A stretch of DNA of 64,000 nucleotides, from contig NC_135559.1 of NCBI RefSeq assembly GCF_964340395.1, positions 16,488,050 through 16,552,049 on the forward strand. The letters run 5' to 3'. The notes beneath the pieces were generated by a model, which did no database searches, had not been told where the DNA came from, and was given only the letters and a program-made list of their open reading frames with translations. This DNA is from Glandiceps talaboti (lineage: Eukaryota; Hemichordata; Enteropneusta; Spengelidae). The translations under genes and the position numbers were made by a program. The first letter of the stretch is position 1. Every line of letters starts with the position of its first letter. Of this stretch, positions 12,893 through 24,130 are shown in pieces.

Positions 12893-12895
12893 CCT
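12893..12895 (+). CDS. Candidate single-codon exon 29 (CCT, Pro)
   Basis: Subtype J, copy of the unit at 7494, and the last intact triplet. Its downstream intron would run 689 nt to the 24-nt exon at 13585, absorbing the decayed thirtieth unit. Confidence 0.55.
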
Positions 12896-13270
12896 GTAAG
12901 TTATAATAAAGGAAGGATTATTTATTACCTTATTACTATTTATATGCATTATTTATATTAGAGTTTAATTAGATATAAGTCCTTGTGTATAAAATATTCT
13001 TGGTAAATATCATGTACTTCACACTTATTCAAAAGAAATATATATAATGATGTAAATTTTTTTATTTAGTTATAGATTACTAGTTCGTTATGTAAATGTA
13101 TGTATACATATTATTACGGAATAGATTTCAGTCATGTGTGGTAGTAAATTGGACAAATATTTGAGTGTATCTAGATAGACAGTAAAGATATTCATTTCAC
13201 ATATGTCACACTATTTTACAGTGTAGTTGAACATCAATGTCATGAAATATATAAATACTATCTTACTTTT
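12896..13270 (+). repeat. Truncated, decayed thirtieth unit of the array
   Basis: It follows the array consensus to about tactttttatcc near 13270, then diverges. A gtaag near 13300 preceded by ttcaatt could be the remains of the junction, but acag and the spacing are lost, so no triplet can be called. This marks the right boundary of the array. Confidence 0.8.
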
Positions 13271-13584
13271 TATCCTTTTTTCAAGACTAGTTATTCAATT
13301 GTAAGAATTTAAGGACTTATTCACAAATATTATGTTTTAAAAAAGATATGAATTACACTAAAAGCAAAAAATGTATGTATTAAAGATGTCATATTGATTG
13401 TGCAACGGCGAAGCGGTGACATAAACTTATATAATATTGCCATGGAGCCAACTCCTACATGCATATTAATATTCTTCTCTTTCGAGATAGGTATCGATGA
13501 GGTTTAATTAATGTTCTCCTTTTCTCCATTTCCTTTATCTCTTCCACACTTGTCCACTTTGTTGGTCATCTCTATGGTGATTAG

Positions 13585-13608
13585 GTTGATACTGAAGAGA
13601 TAAAGAGG
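13585..13608 (+). CDS. 24-nt exon linking the codon array to the Roc domain
   Basis: It follows a long pyrimidine-rich stretch (13511-13575) and the acceptor gattag, and it ends at a perfect donor, gtaagt (13609-13614). It is exactly 24 nt and encodes VDTEEIKR. Only this frame is open; the other two hit TAA and TGA. Its phase (0-0) matches the next exon, which starts QLENAANQ, so the joined product is a plausible charged helix leading into the GTPase. Because its length is a multiple of three, it carries phase 0 back to the triplet exons. The exon is too short to prove by composition; the call rests on splice sites and frame. Confidence 0.65.
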
Positions 13609-15149
13609 GTAAGTACTGAAAACAATCATAAAATTGTAAAAGTCATTTTAAACCATGAATCAGCATTATGACAATATGAATAATTACATCACATGTTTGA
13701 AAGCGTATATAAAATGCTAGTAATTTCATTAGCTTTTGAAGTCTATTGTAGCTTAATAACAAAACAAATTGTGTTTATATTCCTAGTTTGTGTACATCAG
13801 CTAGAAAGTCTCAAAAGTAGTTGTCTCTCTGATCCTTATGGTGTTTCAAAATGTTGAGTAAGCAAAACACATTGTGTAATGTTTCCTTATGAATAACTAA
13901 TTCTCAGTATTTGCAATAGCATTTTACCTCATGGTAGTCGGTCAAAATAGAAAAGCTACTGAGTTTAATACAAGACTTCATTACAATGTGAGTTATGCTT
14001 GTATAGTACATTGATTATTTGTATAGCTGTTTCCGTTAGCTAAGGGAGCCGTTGTCATTTATAGGGGGGGGGGGGGTACTCGAAAATTTCAATGTCTTAT
14101 GGGGAATACTGGAAAATAGAGAAAAGGGTGATGGGGTACTCAAACAAAATTGTCACTCATCAGTGTGATGCACTATGATTATAATACTCTGAACAAAACT
14201 TTTAATACAACATAAACTGTAACTTTATTTACGTATAACTTATAATAAACAAACGATGCAGTAGAAATACTTCATGTAAGTTCTCGTTTCTACTGTTTTA
14301 TACAGATATCCTCTAGGAATTTCTCTGGAAATACACAAACTGTTTTAATATGGCATTGTAATTATTATCAATGATTTTTTAGCAGTACTGTATCCTACTT
14401 TGAGTTGAAAACATTAGATGACAACACTTTGCTATTACAGATTACATATCAACTGTGTATATAACATCTTTGAGATCTGATCATGTTTATGTCTGACAAT
14501 TTTAAAATGGTCCAAGTTCTGTGAAATTCAGGAAAGTACAGACATTCAACACTTGGTAGAAGTGACAATAAATATGAAAAATAAAAAAGTAAAGATTGTG
14601 AAAATAAAGTATGTATACATGTACACTATATGAATAATATATTATAAATGTCTGATTCAACCTTTTATGAATTTAGTAAAAGTATGAATTGCAATCAATT
14701 CCTGTTGAGACTATAAGTGTAAATATGTAGAAAATGTAATAATGCTTTTGCTGTAGAACAGTTTAGAAAAAGAAAGCATTTAAAACTTCTATGTCACATC
14801 CATTCTAGTAAATCATTATTCTTATTTTTAGTTAAACAAGCTGCAACTTGTTTCCTCACTATCCCTGATTATAATCAGTATAGCTTTCAAAACGTCTCTT
14901 CAACATTTATAAAACCGATTTCTTTTCCTTTTACCAAACATGATTTTCTAAATTGTTCAAAGTGGTCTATCAGGACACAGTGTAATGGAATTTTTCTGGA
15001 CAATTGAATATTTTTGGAAAAGGACAATTGCAACATAATTTCATCAGTTGTTTTTTAATAAATTAATTTGTAAATAATTATTCTATCAAACAATTTATTT
15101 ACAGTTGTTGAAGTGAAAAAGTTGCTGCCTTCTAAAACACGTCACTTTA

Positions 15150-15214
<65 letters not shown>

Positions 15215-15984
15215 GCAGTGTGTGTCACTCAAATGTACCATGTCAGATAGGGAGGTTATTAATTTTTTGAGCAAAATGGGGGGGGGGGGGCTACCCATAT
15301 TTTCAACTTTTTTCATTATCATTCCTCCAACCCCACCCCAAAAGGCCTTAAATAATAACAGCTCCCTAAGTAAACTGCCAAATTCAGATGAGAATTAATA
15401 TTAAGGAGTCCGACAGATTTATAAACAAAGTTAACCAAATATACAAGAAAAATCCTAAAGTAATTCTTATGACTTTTTAAGATAACACACAAGTATATAT
15501 GATTCGTATATATGTGTTATCTATATAATTTTCACTTATCAATTATTTTTGTTTTTGTTGTTTCTGTATGTTGTTTTTGACTCTAGATAATGTATTGTGA
15601 CATTATTTCATGTCAAATAAAATATACTATACTACTAAACCTACTATGGTTGAACCCTGGCCTTTAAAATATCTGTATTATTCTAGCTACTGAAGTTGGA
15701 TTTTTCGACTAAATATAGTAGTAGTATTTTAGCATGAATCAAATATGATTCTCTTTATTGTATATTAATAACACAAGTTCATGCATATGGATAGATATCT
15801 AAAGATCATAGTGCACTTAGAGCATGTTAGCAGATTACATGTTTTATGAGATAAAGCTCCTCTCAAACACTCTTTTAACTAAATGTTAAAGCCCAATAAA
15901 ATCCCAGACTGGTAGAGACAATTAAAGTGAGGTATTCATATTATAATTATAGTAATTAACAATGAATCTCATTCCATTACACAG
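13609..15984 (+). other. Intron; simple repeats only
   Basis: AT-rich intron without convincing coding sequence. It holds a 13-G run near 14064-14076, an (ATT)n microsatellite at about 15149-15213, and a second 13-G run at about 15278-15290. Short open frames here are low complexity. Confidence 0.7.
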
Positions 15985-16180
15985 CAACTTGAAAATGCAG
16001 CTAATCAGAAAGACACTCATAAAAAACTGTATCGTGGACGGATAATGTTTGTTGGAGCTTTTGGTTCTGGAAAAACAGCAACTAAACGGAGTCTTTTCAA
16101 CGAAGTATTTGAGGATTTACACTTGAGCACAGATGGAGCTGATATTTATAGCATTGATATAACTGAATGGATAATTAAAG
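15985..16180 (+). CDS. Roc GTPase domain, exon with P-loop (G1)
   Basis: 65 codons plus one base; acceptor ttacacag, donor gtaatt. After a polar helical lead-in rich in Lys, Gln and Asn (residues 1-19 of the exon) comes a beta strand, RIMFVGAF, then the Walker A motif GAFGSGKT at exon residues 24-31. The arrangement is that of Ras-like and Roc domains, where Lys and Thr bind nucleotide phosphate and magnesium. The segment after it (NEVFEDLHLSTDGADIY..) is where the ROCO switch I/G2 region lies. The exon ends in phase 1, which fits the next exon. Start phase 0 is set by the frame of the P-loop. Confidence 0.92.
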
Positions 16181-16929
16181 GTAATTTACTTTAAAGTCTC
16201 ATCATTTCACTAAAAGAATTAAATGTTGTGGATAGTAAGATAGCATACACTAGTCTACATTAAGGGACAAGGTTTGATGTTGGATGACAAACCTAATGTA
16301 CGCCTCAGATTCCCCCCACCCCATCTACCCCTTCTAACTTGATTGGCTGAAAATGATAATTGTTGCAGACTACAGTGTGTAGTACTATAAATACAAGACA
16401 TGTTCATGTATGTAGTGATACGGCTAAGATGTAGGCTACGACCCGTATGGACAGCCTCAAAAAAATATATTAATGTTGGCATCAAAACGGTGTTTGATAT
16501 GCTGCGCAGTAAAAAGAACAACTACATCAAGAATGTTCAGAAGATAGTTGTTGTGATATAGTTAATTTTAAGGTATCTTTTTGGCCTTATTACAAGAAGT
16601 CTTACTGTATTCAGTACAATGCATGCTCTCCATTGAATAATTCTTCCACTTTTCAAGTTGATGACACTGAGTTAGGAATATTCAGGGATACAAAACTTGG
16701 CGTTGGATAACTTTTCATAATTCCATTTGGCCAGATAAAAATCACTAAGTTTATTATTTATTGTGACAGCAGAATGTAGAAAAGAGAAATAACACAAAAG
16801 CATAGATTATTAATTGAAGAGTGGAAATCAAATTTGGAAAATACCCTTATTTCTAATTCCTTTGTTGAAGTTAACATTGGAAAATAACTTGTTTGGATAA
16901 GTATCCACTTGCCTACCTAACCATCCATA

Positions 16930-18870
16930 TTTTCATCGTTGCAATATACACCACCATTTGGCTGTTGGTATGGGCGTGGTCTTGTTGCTAAGTATGTATA
17001 TACATCTATTGTTCGAATGTTTATCCATTTGTCTATTAATCCCTGTAGATAGCTTTGAAATACACATCATAGCTGTTGCTATGAGTGTGGTCATGTTGCT
17101 AGGCATATTTGCATACATTTCTAGAATGGCTATACATGCACATTAACCTACTGTTAACTTTACAATACACACCACCAATTAACTGTTGCTATGGGCATGG
17201 TTTTGTTGCTAGGAAAATTTGCAAATATTTCTAGTATGTTTATCCACTTACCTATAGTCACCCAATGCCTATTAATCCCTCAGGCTGTTTTCTTGCAATA
17301 TACATTAGAAGATGTTTATCATAAGTGCGAACAAATTGGGGCTCCTCAATAAACGATCAGAACTGATTTCAAAGTGCCGCCATGAAAACAAATACATTCT
17401 ATCATTCCACCATGTCACTCCTCAACACGCATCACATCCGGGTACCAGTTCTTCTGCGAGTTCGAATTCTATCACTTGAATTCCAGTTAGTCGTCTGAAG
17501 ATTGCATTCAAGCGTGAAACTCTGAGTAATGGCTCCGTACCATAACTTGTGTATTTTGTGTATATATATTATATATATACTGTATCTTATGTATTTATGT
17601 ATCAATGTGTGTGTATATATGTCTCCAATTATGTATTTATGTATTCATTAAAGTTATGAAACGTCATTACCACAAAAAATGTAAATTGTAATATCACAAG
17701 TCTCAAGTTACAGAAAAAAACATGCTGAAAGAAATTCGCACCTACATGTTATCTTACTATCCTATCTAACCATGTTGCTATCTTTATGATATATGCTATA
17801 ATTTAGCTGTTGCTATGGGCGTGGTCCTTTGTTAGATATATTTGCATACATTTGTGTATGTTTTTGTTCACTTGTGTATGAATTCCTGATATTATCTTTG
17901 CAATATACGTGAACATTTGGCTGTTGGTATGGGCGTGGTCTTGTTGCTAGGCACACTTACAAAAATGTTTGAATGTTGATTCAATTGACTATAAATCCCC
18001 ATTGTTATCTTCGCAATATGTGATTATTTGGCTGTTGCTATGGGCGTGGTCTTGTTGCCAGGCAAATTTACATACATTTTTTGAATGTTTATTCAATTGT
18101 CTATTAAACCCTGTTGTTATTGTTGTGAAATACACTACCGTTTGGCTGTTGCTATGGGCGTGGTCATGGTTGTTAGGGTATTTGCATACATTTTTTGAAA
18201 GTTTACTCACTTGTCTACCAGATGATGTTGTTATTTGACCTAAATATATTGCTATTTGTTTGTTGCTAAAGGGCGTGATCATGGTTGCTAGGGCCAATTT
18301 TGTCAAAATGTTTTGAAGAAAATCTGCCGAATAACACTTTCAGAAACATCTCGCCAAGATTCAGACTCATTGACTAAGTACTTTTTGAGAATAAGTTTTT
18401 GACCAAAAATGAACATTCTTACACCTAATTTGCATATCAGTCATGGATGTATGCTTAATATTTCTTTGTCCATTTATCCCTAGATGCATTCCCATTAAAT
18501 TTCAGCCCAATCTGCTCAGTAGTTTTGGAATTATAGATTTTTAACCAAAAAGACACATTTTAGCCTTAATTTGCATATTACTGATGGAATCATCATGTCA
18601 TGAACAAATCTTACTTTACACCTCCTTAAGAATGTTCCCACCAAATTTCGTACCAATCTGCCCAGTAGTTTCTGAGTTTAAGTTTTTTGACCAAAATCAA
18701 TTTTTTCACCCAAATCACAGACCTGTGATGCGATCACTTTGATTTGAACAATTTGTCAACTAGACACCCAAGGTAATGGACCCACCAAATATCATGGCAA
18801 TCGGTTCAGCGGTTTTTGACTTTTAGTTGTTTACACCCCCCCCCCCACACACACACACAGACGCCGGGCG
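16930..18870 (+). repeat. Dispersed element with internal ~110-bp minisatellite, + orientation
   Basis: Lies in the intron after the P-loop exon. Units containing gctgttgctatgggcgtggt followed by ttgttgctaggca and atttgcatacattt recur near 16960, 17075, 17185, 17805, 17920, 18030, 18140 and 18260. Downstream (18300-18860) is a unique part with repeated phrases such as ccaaatttcgtaccaatctg, ending in a C/CA-rich tract. Related copies lie at 20150-20560 and 23390-24130 (both inverted) and 36940-37870 (direct). No transposase is visible, so it is probably non-autonomous. Confidence 0.75.
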
Positions 18871-18899
18871 ATCCATATTATTACAGAGAGTTGAACACT

Positions 18900-19530
18900 T
18901 AGGTTGTTCACATTGCACATTTTGTGTATGGCTATAGCCAGTCACAAAAACAAGTGTGAACGGTTTTGCCCTGGCCTGGCCTGAACAAGATTTTGTCCCA
19001 GAGCAAAGGGTTTAACAGCCATGGCCAGGCCATGGTCTGGACCAAATTTGCTGATGTGAACGCAGACCTGGTCCCAGATGGATACTAAATACATCTCCTT
19101 ACAGCAGTATATGACATGGATCTTCCCACCAACTCTTGCTACATAAACATAAGTCTGATCTCAAACCCAAGCTCTGGAATCACCTAAAAACATGTCTAAA
19201 ATGAGGATGCAGTCTAGACTGTTCAGCTCCTTAATGTGCTGCCTCGTCAAAATATCTTGGCAGACTACTTTGAAATCTCCAACTTGTCAACATTTTCCTC
19301 TGGAAACACAAAACACGTAAACCAAAACAGGATAACTACAAAAAGCGTTCTGTTGTCGAAGTCAGCCATGTTGACAATGGTACAGTACTGGCATGGCTCA
19401 GTGCGCTGCTTTTTGTCCGAGCCTGGATCACCGATAAGTAAATGTGTTACATATATCTGTGCCTGGATGGAGACAAAAAGCAAACCAAAAGTTAAGCCAG
19501 GCCATGACCAAGATTTTCAGTAATGTGAAT
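18900..19530. repeat. Possible non-autonomous DNA transposon remnant
   Basis: A stretch richer in GC than its surroundings, within the same intron. It starts ttgttcacattgcac and ends near taatgtgaatgaag, which are imperfect inverted termini. It contains several cctggcctgg / ccatggccaggccatgg phrases. No coding domain is recognised and no target duplication was verified. Confidence 0.35.
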
Positions 19531-20149
19531 GAAGTAATTACTGTCATGCATGCCAGTTTTGCACAATACAAATAATCAAACTTTACAATAGAATGTGTCA
19601 ATACATGTTGTTTCTTGCTGTATATACATGATACCTGCACTCTCGTTTCATCATTGCAATGACATCATTATGTAATTGCAAGTATATTTGGTTACCCTAT
19701 TCAGTGGAACCACACACTTTTTTTTAAAGACAATTTAGACTTTGATTGGCGCTTTAAGTAGAACACTGAATACATTTTGAGGTGTTATATCTTAGTTACA
19801 TGTAGGTTTTATTTCAAGGGACCAAATTGCTAACAGAACGTCGACAATACACTAAGACTCAGTAACTTTTGATTTCAATATATTTACACAAATTAGTTAG
19901 CTCTTTAATTAGCAATTTTGTCGAAACATTCAATCTGAAAAGTGCTGGGAATTTGGCTGTTACTAAAGACATAGTTGCTATGGAAAGTTGCGTCAATATG
20001 ACTTGATCAACATATGCAGGTTAGCAGCTTACACAGAAATATGCCAATCACATTCCAATCCCATCCACTTCGTACAACATCATATTTCAGCCCACTCTTA
20101 CCAGTAGCTTTAGAATTAAAGATATTTACCAAACATTACATTTTTAGCA

Positions 20150-20560
20150 CAACCGAACTGGATGTTCAGTAGTGTTATAGGCATGGCAAAGTGTCTGTCT
20201 GTCTGTCTGTCTGTCTGTATGTCTGTCTGTGTGGATGTGTGTGTGTGTGTGAACAACTTAAAGTCAAAAACTGCTGGACTGATTGCTTTCATATTCGGTG
20301 GTCATGTTACTTCTGGTGTCTTGTTGGGAATTTGTTCAAATTAAATGAAAATGATTGCATCAGAGATGTGGGTTTTGGGCAGATTGGCATGAAATTTGAC
20401 GGGGACATTCTTAGATGTGGGTAAATTAAGATTTGTTCATGACATGATGATTCTCATAGTAATATGCAAATGAGGGCTAAAATTGTGTCTTTTTGGTCAA
20501 AAACCTTTAATTCCAAAACTACTCAGCAGATGTTAATATTTATTTCATCTGACAGACTAT
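20150..20560 (-). repeat. Inverted partial copy of the dispersed element, with (CTGT)n/(GT)n
   Basis: ttttagcacaaccgaactgg and the CTGT/GT microsatellite at about 20190-20252 are the reverse complement of the end of the element at 37790-37915. The following 300 bp match its unique part in reverse. It abuts the acceptor of the next exon at 20556. Confidence 0.65.
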
Positions 20561-20851
20561 GAATACCAAGGAGAACAGTCATTAGATGAAACAAGACAGA
20601 TGATGGAAGATGCAGTTGTGTCTGGAATCAAAAAGCAACAAATTGATGTTGAATCATCCAGCGGTATGCAACCAGCTACGACCAAAAAGAGGAAGATTAT
20701 AGAAGATTTAAAATCAACAGCTGAGGCTGATAATGATTTTTTTAAACGCATAAAAAAACGTTTGAAAACTGTCAAGGATGCTGATAAGCCAGATCTGTTC
20801 TTCAGTCTGTGGGATACTGCTGGACAGATTTTATATTATATAACACATCAG
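20556..20851 (+). CDS. Roc GTPase domain, exon with G3 (DTAGQ) and a basic insertion
   Basis: Acceptor catctgacag, donor gtatag; starts in phase 1 and ends in phase 0, giving 99 residues with the shared codon. WDTAGQ, the G3 motif of Ras-like GTPases, is at exon residues 86-91. Before it lies a long, charged, Lys-rich segment with TTKKRK near residues 42-47 and FFKRIKKRLK near 62-71. The distance from the P-loop to DTAGQ is about 120 residues, roughly 80 more than in Ras. The insertion may be a regulatory or basic binding segment; that is inference. Confidence 0.92.
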
Positions 20852-21273
20852 GTATAGCTTGTATAGCATTGTTGTAATATCTATCCAATATTTTCTCTAA
20901 ACCTGGGGAACAAATTTGACCTTGAAAACATTAATTTTCTTACAGTATTAAATTAAAATTTCTAAGTGTTTCATTGTTGATAATAATGTTCAGTAGAGAT
21001 AACTAAGTAATAATATGGGAATAATCTCACCCTCATAAATTATGTGTAATGGGGATTTCGCTCTCATTTTATATTACACATATTAATTAGGGTTTAATTT
21101 ACATCAAGAACTTATATAATACCAACAAAAAGAGGGATATTGTGTAAGAATGAAAATCAACATTTGAGAATGATTGCAATTTAGCATGGTGTACCATACA
21201 GGTTTTGGACGAAAATCGCAAAATGTATATATCAATGACAATCTATGATTATTTTGATTAACGTCCTTGTATA

Positions 21274-21376
<103 letters not shown>

Positions 21377-21589
21377 TGTGTGGCCTACAGCAGGATATCA
21401 CCACAGATTGCTGAACATACATTACCAAAAGGAGACATGTTCAAAGAAGACATACAAAGATAAAGAAAATGAGGAATCAGGACATTTTCAAGTGGTGACA
21501 AACATAGGTGTCAATGAAAGAGTTAAATATAATTTATTTCGATATGAATTTTAATGTCTGCATTGTCAATTTCTATTTGTGCATTGCAG

Positions 21590-21704
21590 GTATTCCTAGC
21601 AAGCAGAGTTATCTACATTCTTGTAACAGATCTCACTAAAGCACTGGATGACATCATCTCAACAAATACAGAAGGGCCTATAAGGGATGATTGGACAGTC
21701 AAAG
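21590..21704 (+). CDS. Roc GTPase domain, core strand exon
   Basis: Acceptor tgtgcattgcag, donor gtttga (weak); 38 codons plus one base. VFLASRVIYILVTDLTKAL continues directly from the preceding THQ and matches the typical Roc pattern after DTAGQ, a helix followed by the hydrophobic strand that precedes G4. It also carries acidic stretches DD and RDDW. Starts phase 0, ends phase 1. Confidence 0.87.
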
Positions 21705-23200
21705 GTTTGACATGAGCATATGCAAATTATTGGATTACTAAAATTGAATCTGTTTTAGTTTAATTAATTTAACCAATATATATAAGTTTATATGATGTTA
21801 CCAATGACAACCAACCTTCGCTGACAAGCCACACATAACAGAAGGCAATTAACATGATTGATTGTCAGGATTGCGCTGTTTGCGTACATTAGCCATGTCC
21901 CCATTGAAATAACCATAGTGTAATAAATGGCATAGGAATCCCAAACACAATATGATGATACAACACAATGTCAATGTAATTAGCGTCTACCATTGGACAT
22001 GAAAATTTACCTGATTTGAAAGTCTAGCTGCCTATCTCAGTCACAGTAATGTTACAATTCATTTGATAATTTTTTACAACATTGATTTTAGTTTATGAGA
22101 ATTCAAACTTGCATGTACTGTAGCATTACATTATTTCATATTTTATATTAACCAATTGAGCTTTGTCAAGTGTAATGGTAGAACTAATGTGTCAATTAAT
22201 TTCATCATACATATGATGACATTGACTGATTGAAGAATGAGTGGTATAATAGTACAATTAATTTTAAAAAGCTGTGGCAGTCCCGGTCATCTAGTTAGTT
22301 GCTTGCCAACAAAACAAGATAGACAGTGAGAAAGAGCATGTTTCTTTGACAAAAGTAAGAATCTTGAAATAAACTGTCATCGCTATTGTCCCTTGAGACA
22401 CTACATTCATTCGGTTGAGTCTGCACTTACCCTGTTATCAAGCATTGTCAAAATTGATGAACAAGCCAGCCATCATCCACTATGCCAATACTATTATACA
22501 CACCTATAAATACACAAAGCTCAAGGAAAGATAATAATGAATTTGAGAACTACTATTGCTAATTTTACCACAGCATGAGGTGGATGTAATAATTTTAGTG
22601 CAAAACAACATTTTCATGCTATTATATCATATTATACCATTTAAATTACCAGCTAACGATATGAAATATCATGCAAAGAATTGTCATGAGTTCAAATACA
22701 TGTACCATAAAATAACAGGTACACTTAATGAGTAAATTACTGTCGCCAGAAATTTTATAACTATCATCTTCAAAAAAGTATACTGTTATCAAATTTAAAA
22801 AAATGAATGAATGAATGAATGAATGAATGAATGAATGAATGAATTTGTATTTGTATTTGATATGTATTGTATGGCTGCATGTGAAGGCAGTTTTGATCTA
22901 CTTCACAGTCACAGATTATTAGAAGACCTCTTTCATGTCTCACTTACATTGCTTCTAATATATGCTACTGTAAAAGTCTTTTAAATAGATATTTGAGCAT
23001 GTTCATGTATTATCGCCATATGCATTTTAGAAAATAAATATTCAACAGTAATTTCTGAAATCCCCAGCAACCATGCAAATTGTAAATTTTCGGTAAAGTG
23101 TGCTACAATGCAATTGCCACCATTTTACAGTTTTGATAGTTTTCAAGCATTATTAATGTTTGTATCTATTCTCAATATACGTTGATCTTCCCCTTTTTAG
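21705..23200 (+). other. Intron; nothing beyond an (AATG)n tract
   Basis: AT-rich sequence with an AATG tetranucleotide microsatellite at about 22800-22845. I see no exon-like or mobile-element signal. Confidence 0.7.
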
Positions 23201-23343
23201 AATTCCTATCATTCTGGATGAATTCTATTCATGCACATGGAACACCTGAACCTGACCCATCTAGAGGCCCAAAGTCAGAAAGACAGATAACAACATCACC
23301 GCCTGTTATCATTGTTGGAGCAAAGAAAGATTTACTCAATAAG
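23201..23343 (+). CDS. Roc GTPase domain, exon with G4-like motif
   Basis: Acceptor ccctttttag, donor gtaaat; starts phase 1, ends phase 0, 48 residues. EFLSFWMNSIHAHG is the helix before G4 in ROCO proteins; a Pro/Ser/Thr/Arg-rich loop follows. PPVIIVGAKKDLL is the next strand and the guanine-specificity motif. The usual (N/T)KxD reads AKKD here, so Lys and Asp are kept and the first residue is Ala. Nucleotide specificity or affinity may therefore differ. Confidence 0.87.
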
Positions 23344-23389
23344 GTAAATGTAAACTTCAACACTGTCTTGATATTTGGTGGACACATTA

Positions 23390-24130
23390 CTTTTGGTGTC
23401 TAGTATGGAAATTGTATTCAAGGCAAAATGTCTGCATCATAGGTATGTGATTTGGGTAAAAAAATTCAAAAGCACTGGTGCAGATTGTTCTGAAATTTGG
23501 TGGGAACATTCTTAGTGGTGTGGATTAAATAAGAATTGTTCATCAGTGATTAGTGATCCCATCAGTGACATGCAAATTAGGTCTAAAATGTATCTTTTGG
23601 TCACAAATCTTTAATTCCAAAAATGCCAAATGGATTAAGCTGAAATTGAATGGGGTTTCACCTGCGGATGTATACATGTAGATCAATGTGTTCTCACAAC
23701 ATGATAATCCCATCAGCAATATTCAATTTGGGCCAAAACCTTATCTCGAAAACTGCATGGTGAATGGTGAAATTTAGTGGGATATTTCTGGAGGTGTTCT
23801 TCTGTAGATTGTTCAAAACTTAGTGACACAACTAGCCCTAGCAACCATGGCCATGCCCTTAGCAACAGTCAAATGACATGTATTGCAAAAATAAAAATAA
23901 GGGTTTACTAGGTAAGTGGATAAACATTCAAAAATTGTATGTAAATATGCCTAGCAACAAGACCATTAATGGTGTATATTGCAAAGATAGCAACAGGGAT
24001 TAATAGACAAGTGGAAAGACATTCCAAAAATTGACATATATATACCCAGCAACAAGATTGTTCCCATAACAACAGCTAAATGATACCATTGCAAAGATAA
24101 AAAATGGATGCATGGTTAGGCAAGTGGATA
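23390..24130 (-). repeat. Inverted copy of the dispersed element
   Basis: ctagcaaccatggccatgcc and related units near 23845, 23950 and 24045 are the reverse complement of the minisatellite core seen at 16960-18300. The flanking part (23400-23810) carries the reverse of the unique part. It lies in the intron between the G4 exon and the COR exon. Confidence 0.7.

Larger units (their letters stand above)
1..13270 (+). repeat. Tandem array of intron-like 442-453 bp units, each ending in a hypervariable triplet
   Basis: There are 29 complete junctions plus a truncated last unit, and the array continues past the left edge. Spacing between successive triplets is 442-453 bp. Each unit starts with gtaagtt, has an AT-rich body, then a pyrimidine tract (tctttctttttatcc), a branch-like ttttgat about 49 nt before the acceptor, no AG for roughly 100 nt, and finally acag. 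Ten subtypes (A-J) can be told apart by small indels and substitutions. Order from left: A B C D E F G H / A B C E F G H I J E' F A / A B C E F G H I J. The blocks are near-identical at offsets of about 3597/3143, 5400/5399 and 8997 bp, so large multi-unit duplications are recent. A plain satellite would not be expected to keep donor and acceptor invariant while three bases between them vary. Confidence 0.95.

Noticed and set aside
1-13270. The array as an ordinary non-functional satellite.
   Set aside because: Period and homogeneity fit a satellite, but invariant donor and acceptor with a variable triplet between them, and phase agreement with the next exons, are not explained by it. It remains the null hypothesis until RNA is examined.
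1-13270. CRISPR array (repeats with variable inserts).
   Set aside because: Repeat units are ~450 bp, the variable part is 3 nt, and the locus is inside an intron-containing animal gene.
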